The notes: generated by a model from the letters alone, not told the origin. Positions 17,441 through 26,640 are shown, numbered from the stretch's first letter. The stretch: DNA of 64,000 nucleotides from Fibrobacterota bacterium (GCA_023436205.1 JAEZKC010000006.1:76197-140196), one strand, 5' to 3'. Numbers and translations are program-made.

Positions 17441-19033
17441 ATGGATCAGAAAAATCCGGAGCATAGCAGATTTTCCATTGAATACCGTATAACCCTGCAA
17501 GATAGTCGCAGTATCGAGGAAGTTACGCGGGATATCTGCGTTGAACAGACCGTGGAAATACCTTACGAATTTATTCCCCGGGGGCATTTCACTGCGGGAT
17601 TGATTGGCAGAGTTGAAAATGTCAGGGCTTTAGATGATCAGAACCGGTGGAGTGTAAGTATCAGCTATCGTTCAGATTGCACTGCCTTTTCCATCCCCCA
17701 GCTGCTCAATGTCCTCTATGGAAACATATCTCTGAAAACTGGCATTCGTATTACTGGGCTGGAGCTTGATACAGCTCTTCAGAATGCTTTTGCCGGTCCA
17801 CAATACGGCTGTACGGGAATACGAAGTGAGCTGGGTTTATATGGGCGTCCTCTTGCCTGTACTGCACTGAAGCCGATGGGGTTATCATCAAAGGAACTGG
17901 CGGAGCTTGCGGGTAAATTCGCATCAGGTGGAATTGATTTGATCAAAGATGATCACGGTATCACCGATCAGCAATTCCATCCCTTTGAGGAGCGGGTTGC
18001 GCGCTGTCAGGATGCAGTGGAGAGTGCCTATCTGAGAACAGGCAAGAAGACACTTTATTTTCCTATGGTTGCAGGCCGCTATGATCAGATTGAGAAGCAG
18101 GTTCAGTTTGCTGTCAAGCAGGGTGTGAGAGGAATCCTTATTGCCCCTATGCTTGTCGGGCTTGATACCATGCGCTATTTGGGGGAAACATATTCTATTA
18201 TGATAATGGCACATCCGGCCCTGACTGGCAGTTTTTTTAGTAATAGGGATGATGGGATTGACCCTGAAGTCATGTTGGGCACTATTTTCAGGCTTGCCGG
18301 CAGTGATATTTCCATTTTCCCCAACTGGGGAGGTCGTTTTCCTCTTTCTCGGGAAAATTGTCTTGGCATTGCTGATGCACTTAGACGCAGGCAGTATGAC
18401 TGGAAACCGGCGTTCCCTTGTCCCGCGGGTGGAATGAATCTGAATAGAATCGAGGAGATGGGGAAAGCCTTTGGTGAAGAGACTGTGCTTCTGATCGGAG
18501 GTGCACTTCTGGATCCATCAAAAAATGTAACTGATACTACCACTGAATTTATGGATACACTGAGGCATCTGTTTGCAGAACGCAGAGAGATTCCTGCCGG
18601 GTTTGTTTCATCCTGTAGCTGGAATACCTCGGTTCAAAAGGATTGTGTGCAGAGCATTCTTACATGTAATAAGTACAGATGGAGCGGACGAACCATGGTT
18701 GATTACAAACAGGATTCATCCATTCCTTTTAAAAACATCGCCCGCTCGGAGTTAATAGGCAGCTTTGGGGAGAGCACGTCTTTTGATTTGCGTTATTTTG
18801 AAATTGAACCTGGCGGCTATTCGAGTTTTGAAAAGCACATTCATGAACATGTGATAATCGGTGTAAGAGGGGAAGGTAAACTGGTCAAGGCTGATTGTCT
18901 ACTATCGATAAAGGAACACGATGTGGCCTATGTGGCACCTCTTGAACCTCACCAGTTAAAGAATGATGGCCCTGTCCCGTTTGGGTTTTTCTGCATTGTG
19001 GATCATGTGAGAGACAAACCGCAGCAGGTATAA
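17441..19033 (+). CDS. RuBisCO-like protein fused to a C-terminal cupin
   Basis: 530 residues from ATG 17441 (AGGAGG at 17431-17436). Residues 1-400 are a RuBisCO large-subunit fold. KPMG is at 144-147, and K169-D170-D171-H172 lies at the position of the carbamylated Lys and metal acids, with the usual Glu replaced by His. Then come 'FPNWGGRF' (293-300) and 'CPAGGM' (327-332). No Lys is apparent at the loop-6 position, so carboxylation is unlikely. Residues ~430-520 are a cupin with H466, H468 and H504 as probable metal ligands. In Rhodospirillum rubrum, separate RLP and cupin proteins act in sequence on 5-methylthioribulose-1-phosphate; a similar two-step role is inferred here. Confidence 0.88.
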   Translation: MDQKNPEHSRFSIEYRITLQDSRSIEEVTRDICVEQTVEIPYEFIPRGHFTAGLIGRVENVRALDDQNRWSVSISYRSDCTAFSIPQLLNVLYGNISLKTGIRITGLELDTALQNAFAGPQYGCTGIRSELGLYGRPLACTALKPMGLSSKELAELAGKFASGGIDLIKDDHGITDQQFHPFEERVARCQDAVESAYLRTGKKTLYFPMVAGRYDQIEKQVQFAVKQGVRGILIAPMLVGLDTMRYLGETYSIMIMAHPALTGSFFSNRDDGIDPEVMLGTIFRLAGSDISIFPNWGGRFPLSRENCLGIADALRRRQYDWKPAFPCPAGGMNLNRIEEMGKAFGEETVLLIGGALLDPSKNVTDTTTEFMDTLRHLFAERREIPAGFVSSCSWNTSVQKDCVQSILTCNKYRWSGRTMVDYKQDSSIPFKNIARSELIGSFGESTSFDLRYFEIEPGGYSSFEKHIHEHVIIGVRGEGKLVKADCLLSIKEHDVAYVAPLEPHQLKNDGPVPFGFFCIVDHVRDKPQQV

Positions 19034-19050
19034 TTTAATTGAATCAGGTT

Positions 19051-20214
19051 CTAGTTGTTTACTCTTTTTACTGCCTCTTCCCCGATATGAAGGAAGTTTT
19101 TTATCTGGCTTTGATCCACCAGCCTATTTCCATGCTCATCAATGAAGCCGGTCTGGTTTTGCCTGTGCAGCTCCTGATGGGCTGCAAAAATCAAGGCACC
19201 TTCCAAAGCGATTCGAGATAACTCTTCGTCAAAACTCAGGCCGCCTCTGGCTGCAGGTATAAGCGGAAGGATCTCTGGCGTGTTATGTTCGGTTCCGAAA
19301 GTGGTAATAAAATCGTGTTCCCTGAATGCTTTTACATATTTTCTCAGCACATCCATGCTGTTTCGCTGGGGAATGAACTCTACTGCGTGAATTCCCTTTT
19401 CCTGGAGCAGACGAATGAGCTTTGGAAGATCGTTCTCTATTTCAGTAAAGCCGATTTTATCATTCGCCAGCACTGGATAACAGGGAATCCCTCCAGCTTC
19501 AAGAATGATTTGCTTTGCCTGTTCAAAGGATAATTCCCAACTGCTCTTTTCTACAAAGGCTGGCTTATTTTTAATTAAAAGCCTGTCAAGAATGGTAAGC
19601 TGCATCGATGTACTGTCGTAAAGATCCGCATTAAAATCAGGATCATTGAAGATTTTACGAAAGGACTCACAAAGTGAAGCGTGTTCGGGGAACTTATGAA
19701 CCAGTGCCAAATATAATGCTTTGGCGATATGGCGCTCTCTGACAGTGTTCATCGCAAATCTTAACCGAATTTGACTGTATTCAAGTTCTATTTCCACACC
19801 ACAGGATTTAAGGTGATCATTGAGCTTATGGATCAGCTTCCACACATGATCCTGTGAGCCTTTCCAGAGAGAAGCCAGAAGGTTTTTCGAATTGGCGCAG
19901 AAATTGACAGGTGTATTGAGAGCTTTTCCACACAGGTAGATAAGGCCGGGTGCACTTTCGTGATTCCATCTCAGGCCTTTAAGCTGGTCCTCCTCTGAGC
20001 GGGTCAGAAATTCCAAATTGAACAGAGGATAAATTTTTTTGGATAAGCAGGCCTGCTTGAATGGAGAGAACCCTTCGACGGTGTTGAAATCATTGATCCC
20101 CAGAATTCTGACTTTCTGCTCGGATGCCAGTTTCACCATCTGCTCAAGATTTTCAAATGAGCTGAAGGAGTAGGGGGAATGTACATGGGTGTTGGTTCTG
20201 ATTATGGTATCCAT
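19051..20214 (-). CDS. PHP-domain metal-dependent hydrolase
   Basis: A protein of about 387 residues. 'TNTHVHSPYSFSS' at the N-terminus is PHP motif I (H-x-H). 'GINDFNTVEGF' is the second motif position, and 'FGTEHNTPE' near the C-terminus gives further metal ligands. PHP proteins are phosphoesterases using two or three metals. The long middle domain of about 200 residues is unlike short PHP phosphatases and may bind a specific substrate. ATG 20212-20214 is preferred so that motif I is near the start; no strong ribosome site is seen. It is convergent with the RLP-cupin gene. Confidence 0.82.
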   Translation of the reverse strand: MDTIIRTNTHVHSPYSFSSFENLEQMVKLASEQKVRILGINDFNTVEGFSPFKQACLSKKIYPLFNLEFLTRSEEDQLKGLRWNHESAPGLIYLCGKALNTPVNFCANSKNLLASLWKGSQDHVWKLIHKLNDHLKSCGVEIELEYSQIRLRFAMNTVRERHIAKALYLALVHKFPEHASLCESFRKIFNDPDFNADLYDSTSMQLTILDRLLIKNKPAFVEKSSWELSFEQAKQIILEAGGIPCYPVLANDKIGFTEIENDLPKLIRLLQEKGIHAVEFIPQRNSMDVLRKYVKAFREHDFITTFGTEHNTPEILPLIPAARGGLSFDEELSRIALEGALIFAAHQELHRQNQTGFIDEHGNRLVDQSQIKNFLHIGEEAVKRVNN

Positions 20215-20367
20215 CTTTGGTGCTGAAATATACTTCCTGCTTTTGCCGGGACAAAGCACAGCGCAAGATTGTGCAGCTAATCATGCTTTTTGCACAACGC
20301 ACTTGCCTGCGGTTTGGCTAGGAATGATTTTCCATGTTCAATAATTCAGCTGCAGAAGAGGTGGTTT

Positions 20368-21534
20368 TTGAGAGCTTTTTTGAAAAAAGGTAAAGAAAAA
20401 CTGGTGGGGATGGGAAATCCCTGGGTTTTTTCAGGCGCCATCGCCCGAGTTGAGGGTGAAGTGCAATCTGATCGTTTGTGTCAGGTGTTCGGCAGTACCG
20501 GAAAACTGCTAGGAACTGGCTATTATAATGATGCTTCTGCTATTTGTATCCGAATGCTCAGTAGAAACGCTGGCTTCAATGCAGACGACCTTGTAAGACG
20601 CATTAATGCGGCAGTGGGTCGCAGAAAAGCCTTGCTCTCGCAGCAAACTGATTCCTGCAGACTGGTTAATTCTGAAGGCGATTTTCTTCCAGGCCTCATC
20701 GTGGACAAGTTCGGTGGTGGACTATGCATTCAGGTCGGGACTCTAGGAATGGAGTTCTGGCGTGGGCAGATTGTGGATTGTCTGCAGAATTTTTTATCAC
20801 CAGATTTCATTTTCGAGCGATCGGATACCGATTCACGTAAAAGAGAGGGGCTGGAACCTAGCGAAGGGTTGCTTTCAGGAAAGTTGCCTTCTCCCCTGGT
20901 GATATATGAAATGGGGGTAAAATACAGAGCAGATCTGGAATCAGGGCAGAAAACCGGATTCTTTTTTGATCAGCGGATTAACAGAACCGTTATTCGTCAG
21001 TATAGTCCTGGTGCCGATGTATGTGACTGTTTTTCCTATAGCGGAGGTTTTTCTCTCAATGCGGCACTTGGAGGAGCTCGGAGTGTCAAAGCGGTTGATA
21101 TTTCCCGTAACGCCGGTGAATGGCTTAATTCCAATTCCCGATTGAACGGGGTTGAGAGCTGCATTGAATTCACTGAGGCGGATGTATTTTCCTACCTTCG
21201 CCAGGAGGGGCAGAATTTTGATCTGATGGTGCTCGACCCTCCAAAGTTTGCCAAACATCCCGGTGAAGTGGAGAGGGCGGCCCGGGGTTATAAGGATATA
21301 AATATGGTGGGATTAAAACGGCTGCGTCCAGAGGGGGTGCTTTTCACATTCAGCTGTTCCAATGCGGTCGATCCCTATCTCTTCAGGCAGATTGTGTTTT
21401 CGGCGGCTGCGGATGCAATGCGATCTGTTCAGGTGCTTCATGTGCTGTCAGCCGGTCCGGATCATCCGGTGAACATTGCTCATAAAGAGGGCGAATATCT
21501 CAAGGGGTTGGTTTTGAGAGTGGTGGGGGATTAG
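20368..21534 (+). CDS. rlmI: RlmI-type class I SAM-dependent rRNA methyltransferase
   Basis: 388 residues from TTG 20368, which has GAGGTGG upstream; the open frame extends to 20290. An N-terminal PUA domain (about 1-75, 'HPW/NPWVFSGAI' type) is followed by a ferredoxin-like EEHEE part and a Rossmann methyltransferase. 'DCFSYSGGFSLNAALGG' is the SAM loop, 'VLDPPKFAK' is motif IV and 'FSCSNAV' holds the probable catalytic Cys. This matches the m5C1962 23S rRNA methyltransferase family. A tRNA or other rRNA target cannot be excluded. Confidence 0.88.
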   Translation: MRAFLKKGKEKLVGMGNPWVFSGAIARVEGEVQSDRLCQVFGSTGKLLGTGYYNDASAICIRMLSRNAGFNADDLVRRINAAVGRRKALLSQQTDSCRLVNSEGDFLPGLIVDKFGGGLCIQVGTLGMEFWRGQIVDCLQNFLSPDFIFERSDTDSRKREGLEPSEGLLSGKLPSPLVIYEMGVKYRADLESGQKTGFFFDQRINRTVIRQYSPGADVCDCFSYSGGFSLNAALGGARSVKAVDISRNAGEWLNSNSRLNGVESCIEFTEADVFSYLRQEGQNFDLMVLDPPKFAKHPGEVERAARGYKDINMVGLKRLRPEGVLFTFSCSNAVDPYLFRQIVFSAAADAMRSVQVLHVLSAGPDHPVNIAHKEGEYLKGLVLRVVGD

Positions 21535-21955
21535 GTCTACAGCAATATAATCAGTAATGGGGCGTATTATTTTTTGAGATTTGTGAAAAAGACTTGACTT
21601 CTCTCTGGTTTTTCACCATTTTAAAAAGCGGAAATGATTGTTTGTTCCGTTGCATCTTACGGCCTCGCATTTTGCACCTGTTCAATTGATAAAAATCCAA
21701 AATATAATTTTGTCAATTGAGTGAACCTTCCGGCGGCACACTGGCATTTGAGTTGCAATGCTTGGATTAAAAAACAGGGTAGGCCAGTCTTCATGAAAGC
21801 ATTCGAATATTCTTCCAAATAGTAAGACAAAAAAATTGATTTCCCGAAGAGAAAGTCAGTACCCCAGGCCCGCAAGAAAGCAGTCCTGAGTTTTAAAACT
21901 ACAAAGAAAACTAATATCGGCAGATAGAACCACTTTTCGTAATTGAGGTGTATTA
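21535..21955 (+). promoter_or_regulatory. Long leader/intergenic region before rho
   Basis: About 421 bases with no supported gene. TTGACT near 21595 followed by an AT-rich stretch is a possible promoter. The octamer TCAATTGA occurs twice (21682-21689 and 21713-21720). Because it is self-complementary, the two copies can pair around a 23-base AT-rich loop. A long untranslated leader is known to mediate Rho autoregulation in enterobacteria; a similar role here is inference. Confidence 0.4.
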
Positions 21956-23203
21956 ATGAATGTTGCTGAGTTAAAGTCAATGTCAATGACAGAACTCAAT
22001 GATCTGGCAGCCAGTCACAATGTTGGCGAACATCGTAACCTGCGCCGTCAGGAGCTTATTTTTAAGATCCTGCAGGCTCAGGCAGCCCAAAATGGACAAA
22101 TGTTCGCCGAAGGTGTTCTGGAGATCATGCCGGACGGGTTCGGATTTCTTCGCTCTCCGCTCAACAGCTACCTGAGCGGTCCCGATGACATCTATGTGTC
22201 GCCCTCTCAGATTAAAAGATTTTACCTTAAGACAGGTGATACTGTCTCGGGGCAGGTCCGCCCTCCCAAAGATTCCGAGCGTTATTTCGCTTTGCTTCGG
22301 GTGGAGATGATCAACTATGAAGATCCTGAGGAATGCAAAAAGAAGATCAACTTCGACGACCTCACGCCTCTTTTCCCCAATGAAAAATTCAATCTTGAAC
22401 ATAACGCAAAAGAACCGGCCACCAGAATAATGAACCTGCTGACTCCCATCGGCAAGGGACAGCGCGGACTTATCGTTGCTCCCCCCAGAACCGGTAAAAC
22501 AGTTCTGCTCAAGAGTATCGCCAATGCGATTCTGGCCAATCATCCCGAAGTCTTCCTTATCGTGCTTCTGATTGACGAGCGTCCTGAAGAAGTTACTGAC
22601 ATGCAGCGTTCCGTTAAAGCGGAAATCATCAGTTCCACATTCGACGAGCCTGCGGAACGCCACGTGGTAGTTGCCGAAATGGCCATTGAACGTGCCAAGC
22701 GCCTTGTGGAACACAATAGAGATGTCGTCATTCTTCTTGACAGTATCACTCGTCTGGCTCGTGCACACAACACCGTCGCCCCTCATTCAGGAAGAATCCT
22801 CTCCGGTGGTGTCGATTCTCAGGCTCTTTACAAACCGAAGCGTTTTTTCGGTGCGGCCCGCAATATCGACAACGGTGGTTCTCTAACCATTATCGCCACT
22901 GCCCTTATCGAAACCGGCAGCCGCATGGACGAAGTGATCTTTGAAGAGTTCAAGGGTACTGGCAACATGGAACTGGTGCTCGATAGAAAAATTGCCGACA
23001 GGCGTGTCTATCCAGCCATCGATCTTCTCAAGAGCGGAACCCGTAAGGAAGAGCTGCTTCTTACAGAAGAGGAACTTAACAGGATGTGGATTCTGCGCAA
23101 GTTTCTGGCAACCATGTCACCCATTGAAATGATGGAGTTCCTCAGCGAAAAGATGATGAGCACCAAGAACAATCGCGAATTTCTCGATGTGATGAAGTCC
23201 TAA
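21956..23203 (+). CDS. rho: Transcription termination factor Rho
   Basis: A 415-residue hexameric RNA helicase. It has an N-terminal helical Rho-N domain ('ELKSMSMTELNDLAASHNV'), the RNA-binding cold-shock-like domain ('GVLEIMPDGFGFLRSP'), Walker A PPRTGKT, Walker B 'VVILLDSITRLARA', the Q-loop 'LSGGVDSQAL' and the R-loop 'FKGTGNMEL'. All motifs are intact and the length equals that of E. coli Rho. GAGGTG precedes ATG 21956. proC follows 78 bases later. Confidence 0.97.
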   Translation: MNVAELKSMSMTELNDLAASHNVGEHRNLRRQELIFKILQAQAAQNGQMFAEGVLEIMPDGFGFLRSPLNSYLSGPDDIYVSPSQIKRFYLKTGDTVSGQVRPPKDSERYFALLRVEMINYEDPEECKKKINFDDLTPLFPNEKFNLEHNAKEPATRIMNLLTPIGKGQRGLIVAPPRTGKTVLLKSIANAILANHPEVFLIVLLIDERPEEVTDMQRSVKAEIISSTFDEPAERHVVVAEMAIERAKRLVEHNRDVVILLDSITRLARAHNTVAPHSGRILSGGVDSQALYKPKRFFGAARNIDNGGSLTIIATALIETGSRMDEVIFEEFKGTGNMELVLDRKIADRRVYPAIDLLKSGTRKEELLLTEEELNRMWILRKFLATMSPIEMMEFLSEKMMSTKNNREFLDVMKS

Positions 23204-23281
23204 ATCGGTAAAAAGTCAGATCATGGCAGCTGTCAATCGATGGCTGTCAATGAACAATGAATCTCTAGACCGGAAAACATT

Positions 23282-24082
23282 ATGCGTATAGCTGTTCTCG
23301 GTACAGGAAACATGGGACGGGCCATTATTGGTGGCCTTATAAAAGCCTATGGCGATTCCGTGCGAATCAGTGCTTATGACAAAGTTCCGCAGGCGTTGAC
23401 CAATATTGGAACTGGTGTGGAGATCATCTCTCCCCTTGACTGGAAGAAGGCTCAGTTCGTTCCGGATGCCGTTGTTTTATCAGTCAAACCAGCCGATATG
23501 GAATCCGTGCTGAAAATGATCTCTCCTGTTGCAGATGAATTCGGATTTCTCACCGTGTCTGTGGCAGCAGGGAAGAGTCTTGCTTTCATGACCGGCATTC
23601 TGGGGAACTCTGCCCGTATCTGTCGAGTGATGCCCAATACCCCGGCACTGGTCGGTGAGGGGATGAGTGCGTATGCTCTGTCATCTAACTGTACTGCAGA
23701 AGACAAGCAGAGGGTCGAGCATATATTCAATGCTTGCGGTAAAGTGATCTCCGTCTCAGAGAATCTCATCGATGCGGTAACTGGTCTTTCCGGAAGTGGT
23801 CCGGCATTCGTTTACAGCTTCATTGAGGCATTAACAGAAGGGGGAGTCAGTGCGGGACTTCCCTATGCGACCGCTCTGGAGGCGGCAGTGCAAACGGTGA
23901 TAGGGGCCGCCCGCATGGTTCAGCTTACAAATGAGCATCCGTCTGTGCTAAAATCCAAAGTGATGTCACCCGGAGGAACAACGGTCAAGGGGCTCATGGC
24001 TCTGGAGAAAAACGGCTTTAAACATGCGGTCATGCAGGCGGTGACCGATGCTGCTGAACGATCTTCGCAATTGGGATCTTAA
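23282..24082 (+). CDS. proC: Pyrroline-5-carboxylate reductase
   Basis: 266 residues. Catalyses the last step of proline synthesis, reducing 1-pyrroline-5-carboxylate with NAD(P)H. The Rossmann loop is VLGTGNMG. 'CRVMPNTPALVGEGMSAY' is the conserved central segment, and 'VTGLSGSGPAFVYSFIEAL' followed by 'MSPGGTTVKGL' form the dimer and active-site signature. Complete and of normal length. The thioredoxin-like gene begins 16 bases after it, so the two may be cotranscribed. Confidence 0.96.
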   Translation: MRIAVLGTGNMGRAIIGGLIKAYGDSVRISAYDKVPQALTNIGTGVEIISPLDWKKAQFVPDAVVLSVKPADMESVLKMISPVADEFGFLTVSVAAGKSLAFMTGILGNSARICRVMPNTPALVGEGMSAYALSSNCTAEDKQRVEHIFNACGKVISVSENLIDAVTGLSGSGPAFVYSFIEALTEGGVSAGLPYATALEAAVQTVIGAARMVQLTNEHPSVLKSKVMSPGGTTVKGLMALEKNGFKHAVMQAVTDAAERSSQLGS

Positions 24083-24098
24083 ACCTATTCGGAAAATA

Positions 24099-24827
24099 AT
24101 GAAAAAACTGGTTGTCTGTATTTCGCTTCTGTTTGGTTCAGTCCTTTACGCCGATTCCACAACTGTTCTTCCACCAGGTACTCAGGCACCAACCTTTTCT
24201 CTTCCTTCACTGGGGCAGGATAGAGTGGTGCTGCGTGCTTTCTGCGGGGACACACTGGTCAAGCCTGCAAAAACCGGTAAAAAGCAAATAGTTATTGTCA
24301 ATTTCTGGGCTACCTATTGCGGTCCCTGTCAGAAGGAGATGCCCGAGTTGATCCGTTTCGAGGAAAAAAACAGGGACAAAGTAAAGCTGATCTTTATCAG
24401 CATCGATAAGGAAGGTCATTCCGTAGTTTCACCTTTTGTGAAAAGCAAGGGGCTGGAAACCGCTACCATCGCACTTGATTCCTATAAACATACAGCCAAA
24501 CGCTATGGCGTTTCTGCTCTTCCCTCGCTCTTTGTCATTGATCAAACAGGAACTATCAGGGCGTCCTGGGTTGGTTACGATGAAAATGTTTCCCTCGAGG
24601 ACAAGCTATCTGCTATTGTAAACAGCATCGAAACACCTGTTTTGACTTCTGAAGAAGTTCGGTCAAAGAGCATTTCTCCACGCAAGCGCTGGGAGGCGGT
24701 TGCTGCTGTAGAATGTGGCCGTTCCGTTCAGGAAGTCGCTCAGGAGGTGGGAGCAACGCCTGAAGAAATTCGTGCCTGGTATGATGATCTCAAGAAAGCA
24801 GCAATAAAACTATGGGGATCTCAGTAA
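24099..24827 (+). CDS. TlpA-like thioredoxin with HTH-like C-terminal tail
   Basis: 242 residues. Signal peptide 1-18, TlpA/ResA-type thioredoxin domain about 23-178, with the active site W-A-T-Y-C74-G-P-C77 and cis-Pro P142 in 'SALPSLFV'. It should act as a thiol reductase outside the inner membrane. Residues ~194-236 ('PRKRWEAVAAVECGRSVQEV' and onward) look like a small helix-turn-helix of the transposase-8/DUF1153 kind, unusual on an exported thioredoxin. ATG 24099 is chosen over the upstream frame because it begins the signal peptide; the ribosome site is weak. Confidence 0.85.
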   Translation: MKKLVVCISLLFGSVLYADSTTVLPPGTQAPTFSLPSLGQDRVVLRAFCGDTLVKPAKTGKKQIVIVNFWATYCGPCQKEMPELIRFEEKNRDKVKLIFISIDKEGHSVVSPFVKSKGLETATIALDSYKHTAKRYGVSALPSLFVIDQTGTIRASWVGYDENVSLEDKLSAIVNSIETPVLTSEEVRSKSISPRKRWEAVAAVECGRSVQEVAQEVGATPEEIRAWYDDLKKAAIKLWGSQ

Positions 24828-24833
24828 ACCCTT

Positions 24834-25163
24834 TTAACCGGCAGTGACCTCTTCCTGCCCCTCTTTGACTGGCATTACTGCATCGTTTACCCGCTTTCTT
24901 AACTCTTTGGATGCCTCAAATATCGGTTTGAAGCCGGCTTCCACTTCAATAAACTGATTAGTGCGTGGATTTCGCGCTGTGCGGGCTTTCTTCTGTTTGA
25001 TTTTGAATCTGCCGAATCCTCTTATCTCAATATTGTTTCCCTGTTGCAAGGCCTGGGAAAGAGAATCAAGAAAACACTCAACTACGATTTTCGTGTCCAC
25101 CTGGGTGAGCCCGGTGCGGTCTGAAATTTTTTCGACCAGATCTTTTTTGGTTATGTTTCCCAA
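24834..25163 (-). CDS. HU/IHF family nucleoid protein
   Basis: 109 residues. DNA-bending histone-like protein with the family pattern: helices 'KKDLVEKISDRTGL', then 'GNNIEIRGFGRFKIKQKKAR' and the arm tip 'RNPRTNQ'. TTG at 25161-25163 is preferred as start because AGGAGG ends six bases before it. The more upstream TTG abuts the ribosome site. The C-terminal ~15 residues (KEGQEEVTAG-type) are an acidic extension beyond the usual ~95-residue length. It is convergent with the thioredoxin-like gene. Confidence 0.92.
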   Translation of the reverse strand: MGNITKKDLVEKISDRTGLTQVDTKIVVECFLDSLSQALQQGNNIEIRGFGRFKIKQKKARTARNPRTNQFIEVEAGFKPIFEASKELRKRVNDAVMPVKEGQEEVTAG

Positions 25164-25308
25164 CTGCAACCTCCTGATAGTGCTGTCCCAAAGATTTTAT
25201 TCTCTCTTTAGAATACCATTCTCATCGGCCCAAATCAAGAAAAATTTACTCTAACCCGCTACTGTTGTGTGACTTAGGAATTACAGGGCAAATGGGGGTG
25301 ACCCCGAT

Positions 25309-26472
25309 TTATTTGACATTCAGGAACTTGATCTTCTGCAGGGCAATGCTGTGAAGCGGGTCCTGCTCGGTGATGCGGTGATACTCTTCCAGAGCCTTTT
25401 CTCTGTCCCCAAGCCTTTCGTAGGCGGCTGCTGTCTGCAGCAGTTTCGTGATATTCTGGGGGTCAGTTTTTAGTGATGCTTCAAAATAGCGGATCGCTTC
25501 CTTTACCATGTCATTCTCGATGCATATCAGTCCTGCTTTATAGTTAGCTTCGGTATGAAGAGGGTAATACTCGAGTGCTAGAGTAAATTCCTGCAGAGCA
25601 CTGCGGTTGTCATTGAGACGGGTATAAAACAACTCAGCCAAATTATAACGGGTATTGAAATCTTCCGGATTCAGTGCAAGAGCGGTCTGGTAGGATTTTA
25701 GTGCCAGCTCATTACTCCCCAGATAAAAGTATACCATGCCCAGTCTGGCGTGAGCTCTTACATGAAGAGGTTCAATCTCCAGAACTTTAAGAAGTTGCAG
25801 ACGTGCTTTCAGGTATTCCTTGCAGCTTTCGTAGTACCGGGCAAGCTGGTAAATGGTTTCAACATGGGTAGAATCCGCCGCCAGTGCTCTCTTGTAAAAA
25901 GCTTCAGCTGCTTTGGAGGGAACTGCTTTAGCTGCTTCGATCTGACCCAGAAAACATAAAGCCTCCGGGTCGTCAGGAAATTGGCTTATGGCCTGATTGA
26001 GTATATTGGAGCTTTCCTCATAGCGCCCCAGATAGTAAAGTGCCGCACCCTTTCGGGCATAGAGATATGCGGGAAGAGAATCTCCCCAGAGGGAAATCAG
26101 GTAATCAATCGTGGAAAGTGACTTTTCGAAGTTGCCATATTCCAGATAAGCCTGGGAAAGCCTTTCCAGAGCAATACGATCATCCTTTTTAATAATCAGA
26201 ATACGTTGAAGATGCACAATGGCTTTTTCCGGTTGATTAGACTGAAGGTAGTGTATTGCCGTGAACTGGTGAGCATCCAGATCCAGGGTGTTGAGTTCAG
26301 GTTTGTTGGAGATGCCTGGAAGACCTGTTTTCGTTTTGGTGCTGGCGGTGAGAGAGCTAATAAGCCAGAAGGAGAGTATAACGATCAGGCTGGCACCAGT
26401 GGAGATCAGTGCCACTTTTTTAAGAAGTTTCTGTTCGGAGTCACTCAACCCGATCTTCGCCAGCAGTTTCAT
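25309..26472 (-). CDS. Membrane-anchored TPR protein
   Basis: 387 residues. One transmembrane helix at about 20-42, then a long run of tetratricopeptide repeats from about residue 68 to 380. Typical 'AxxxLGxxYxxxGxxxxAxxxYxxAL..xP' units are visible, for example 'ARLGMVYFYLGSNELALKSY'. Around nine repeats are expected. TPR arrays bind other proteins; the partner is unknown. The protein is probably exposed on the outer side of the inner membrane. It is divergent from the groES operon. Confidence 0.82.
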   Translation of the reverse strand: MKLLAKIGLSDSEQKLLKKVALISTGASLIVILSFWLISSLTASTKTKTGLPGISNKPELNTLDLDAHQFTAIHYLQSNQPEKAIVHLQRILIIKKDDRIALERLSQAYLEYGNFEKSLSTIDYLISLWGDSLPAYLYARKGAALYYLGRYEESSNILNQAISQFPDDPEALCFLGQIEAAKAVPSKAAEAFYKRALAADSTHVETIYQLARYYESCKEYLKARLQLLKVLEIEPLHVRAHARLGMVYFYLGSNELALKSYQTALALNPEDFNTRYNLAELFYTRLNDNRSALQEFTLALEYYPLHTEANYKAGLICIENDMVKEAIRYFEASLKTDPQNITKLLQTAAAYERLGDREKALEEYHRITEQDPLHSIALQKIKFLNVK

Positions 26473-26573
26473 CGACAGTCCTCAGTTAATTATTGGCCCG
26501 GAAGTTGCGACATCATAACAGCTCACTTCTGTTCATTATAAAATAATCTTACGTTTTCGACCATAAAAAAATC

Positions 26574-26602
26574 TTGACAGAAAAACAGGAGTGGAGTAAT
26601 TT
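26574..26602 (+). promoter_or_regulatory. Sigma-70 type promoter of groES operon
   Basis: TTGACA (26574-26579) and TAATTT (26597-26602) are separated by 17 bases. The start point should fall at the beginning of the CIRCE operator just downstream, a classic arrangement for HrcA repression. Confidence 0.8.
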
Positions 26603-26613
26603 TTCTACTGTTG

Positions 26614-26640
26614 TTAGCACTCACCTTGGATGAGTGCTAA
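26614..26640. promoter_or_regulatory. CIRCE operator (HrcA binding site)
   Basis: TTAGCACTC (26614-26622), nine-base spacer, GAGTGCTAA (26632-26640): a perfect match to the CIRCE consensus. HrcA, encoded two genes downstream, is expected to bind here and repress until heat shock titrates GroEL. This is the only CIRCE copy seen in the window. Confidence 0.96.

Noticed and set aside
21657..21986. Leftward frame of 109 residues in the rho leader
   Set aside because: It overlaps the rho start, has no convincing ribosome site and no recognisable family; the region is better explained as leader.
21983..22786. Long leftward frame (267 residues) opposite rho
   Set aside because: Mirror frame caused by codon bias of rho; no start signal and no plausible protein.
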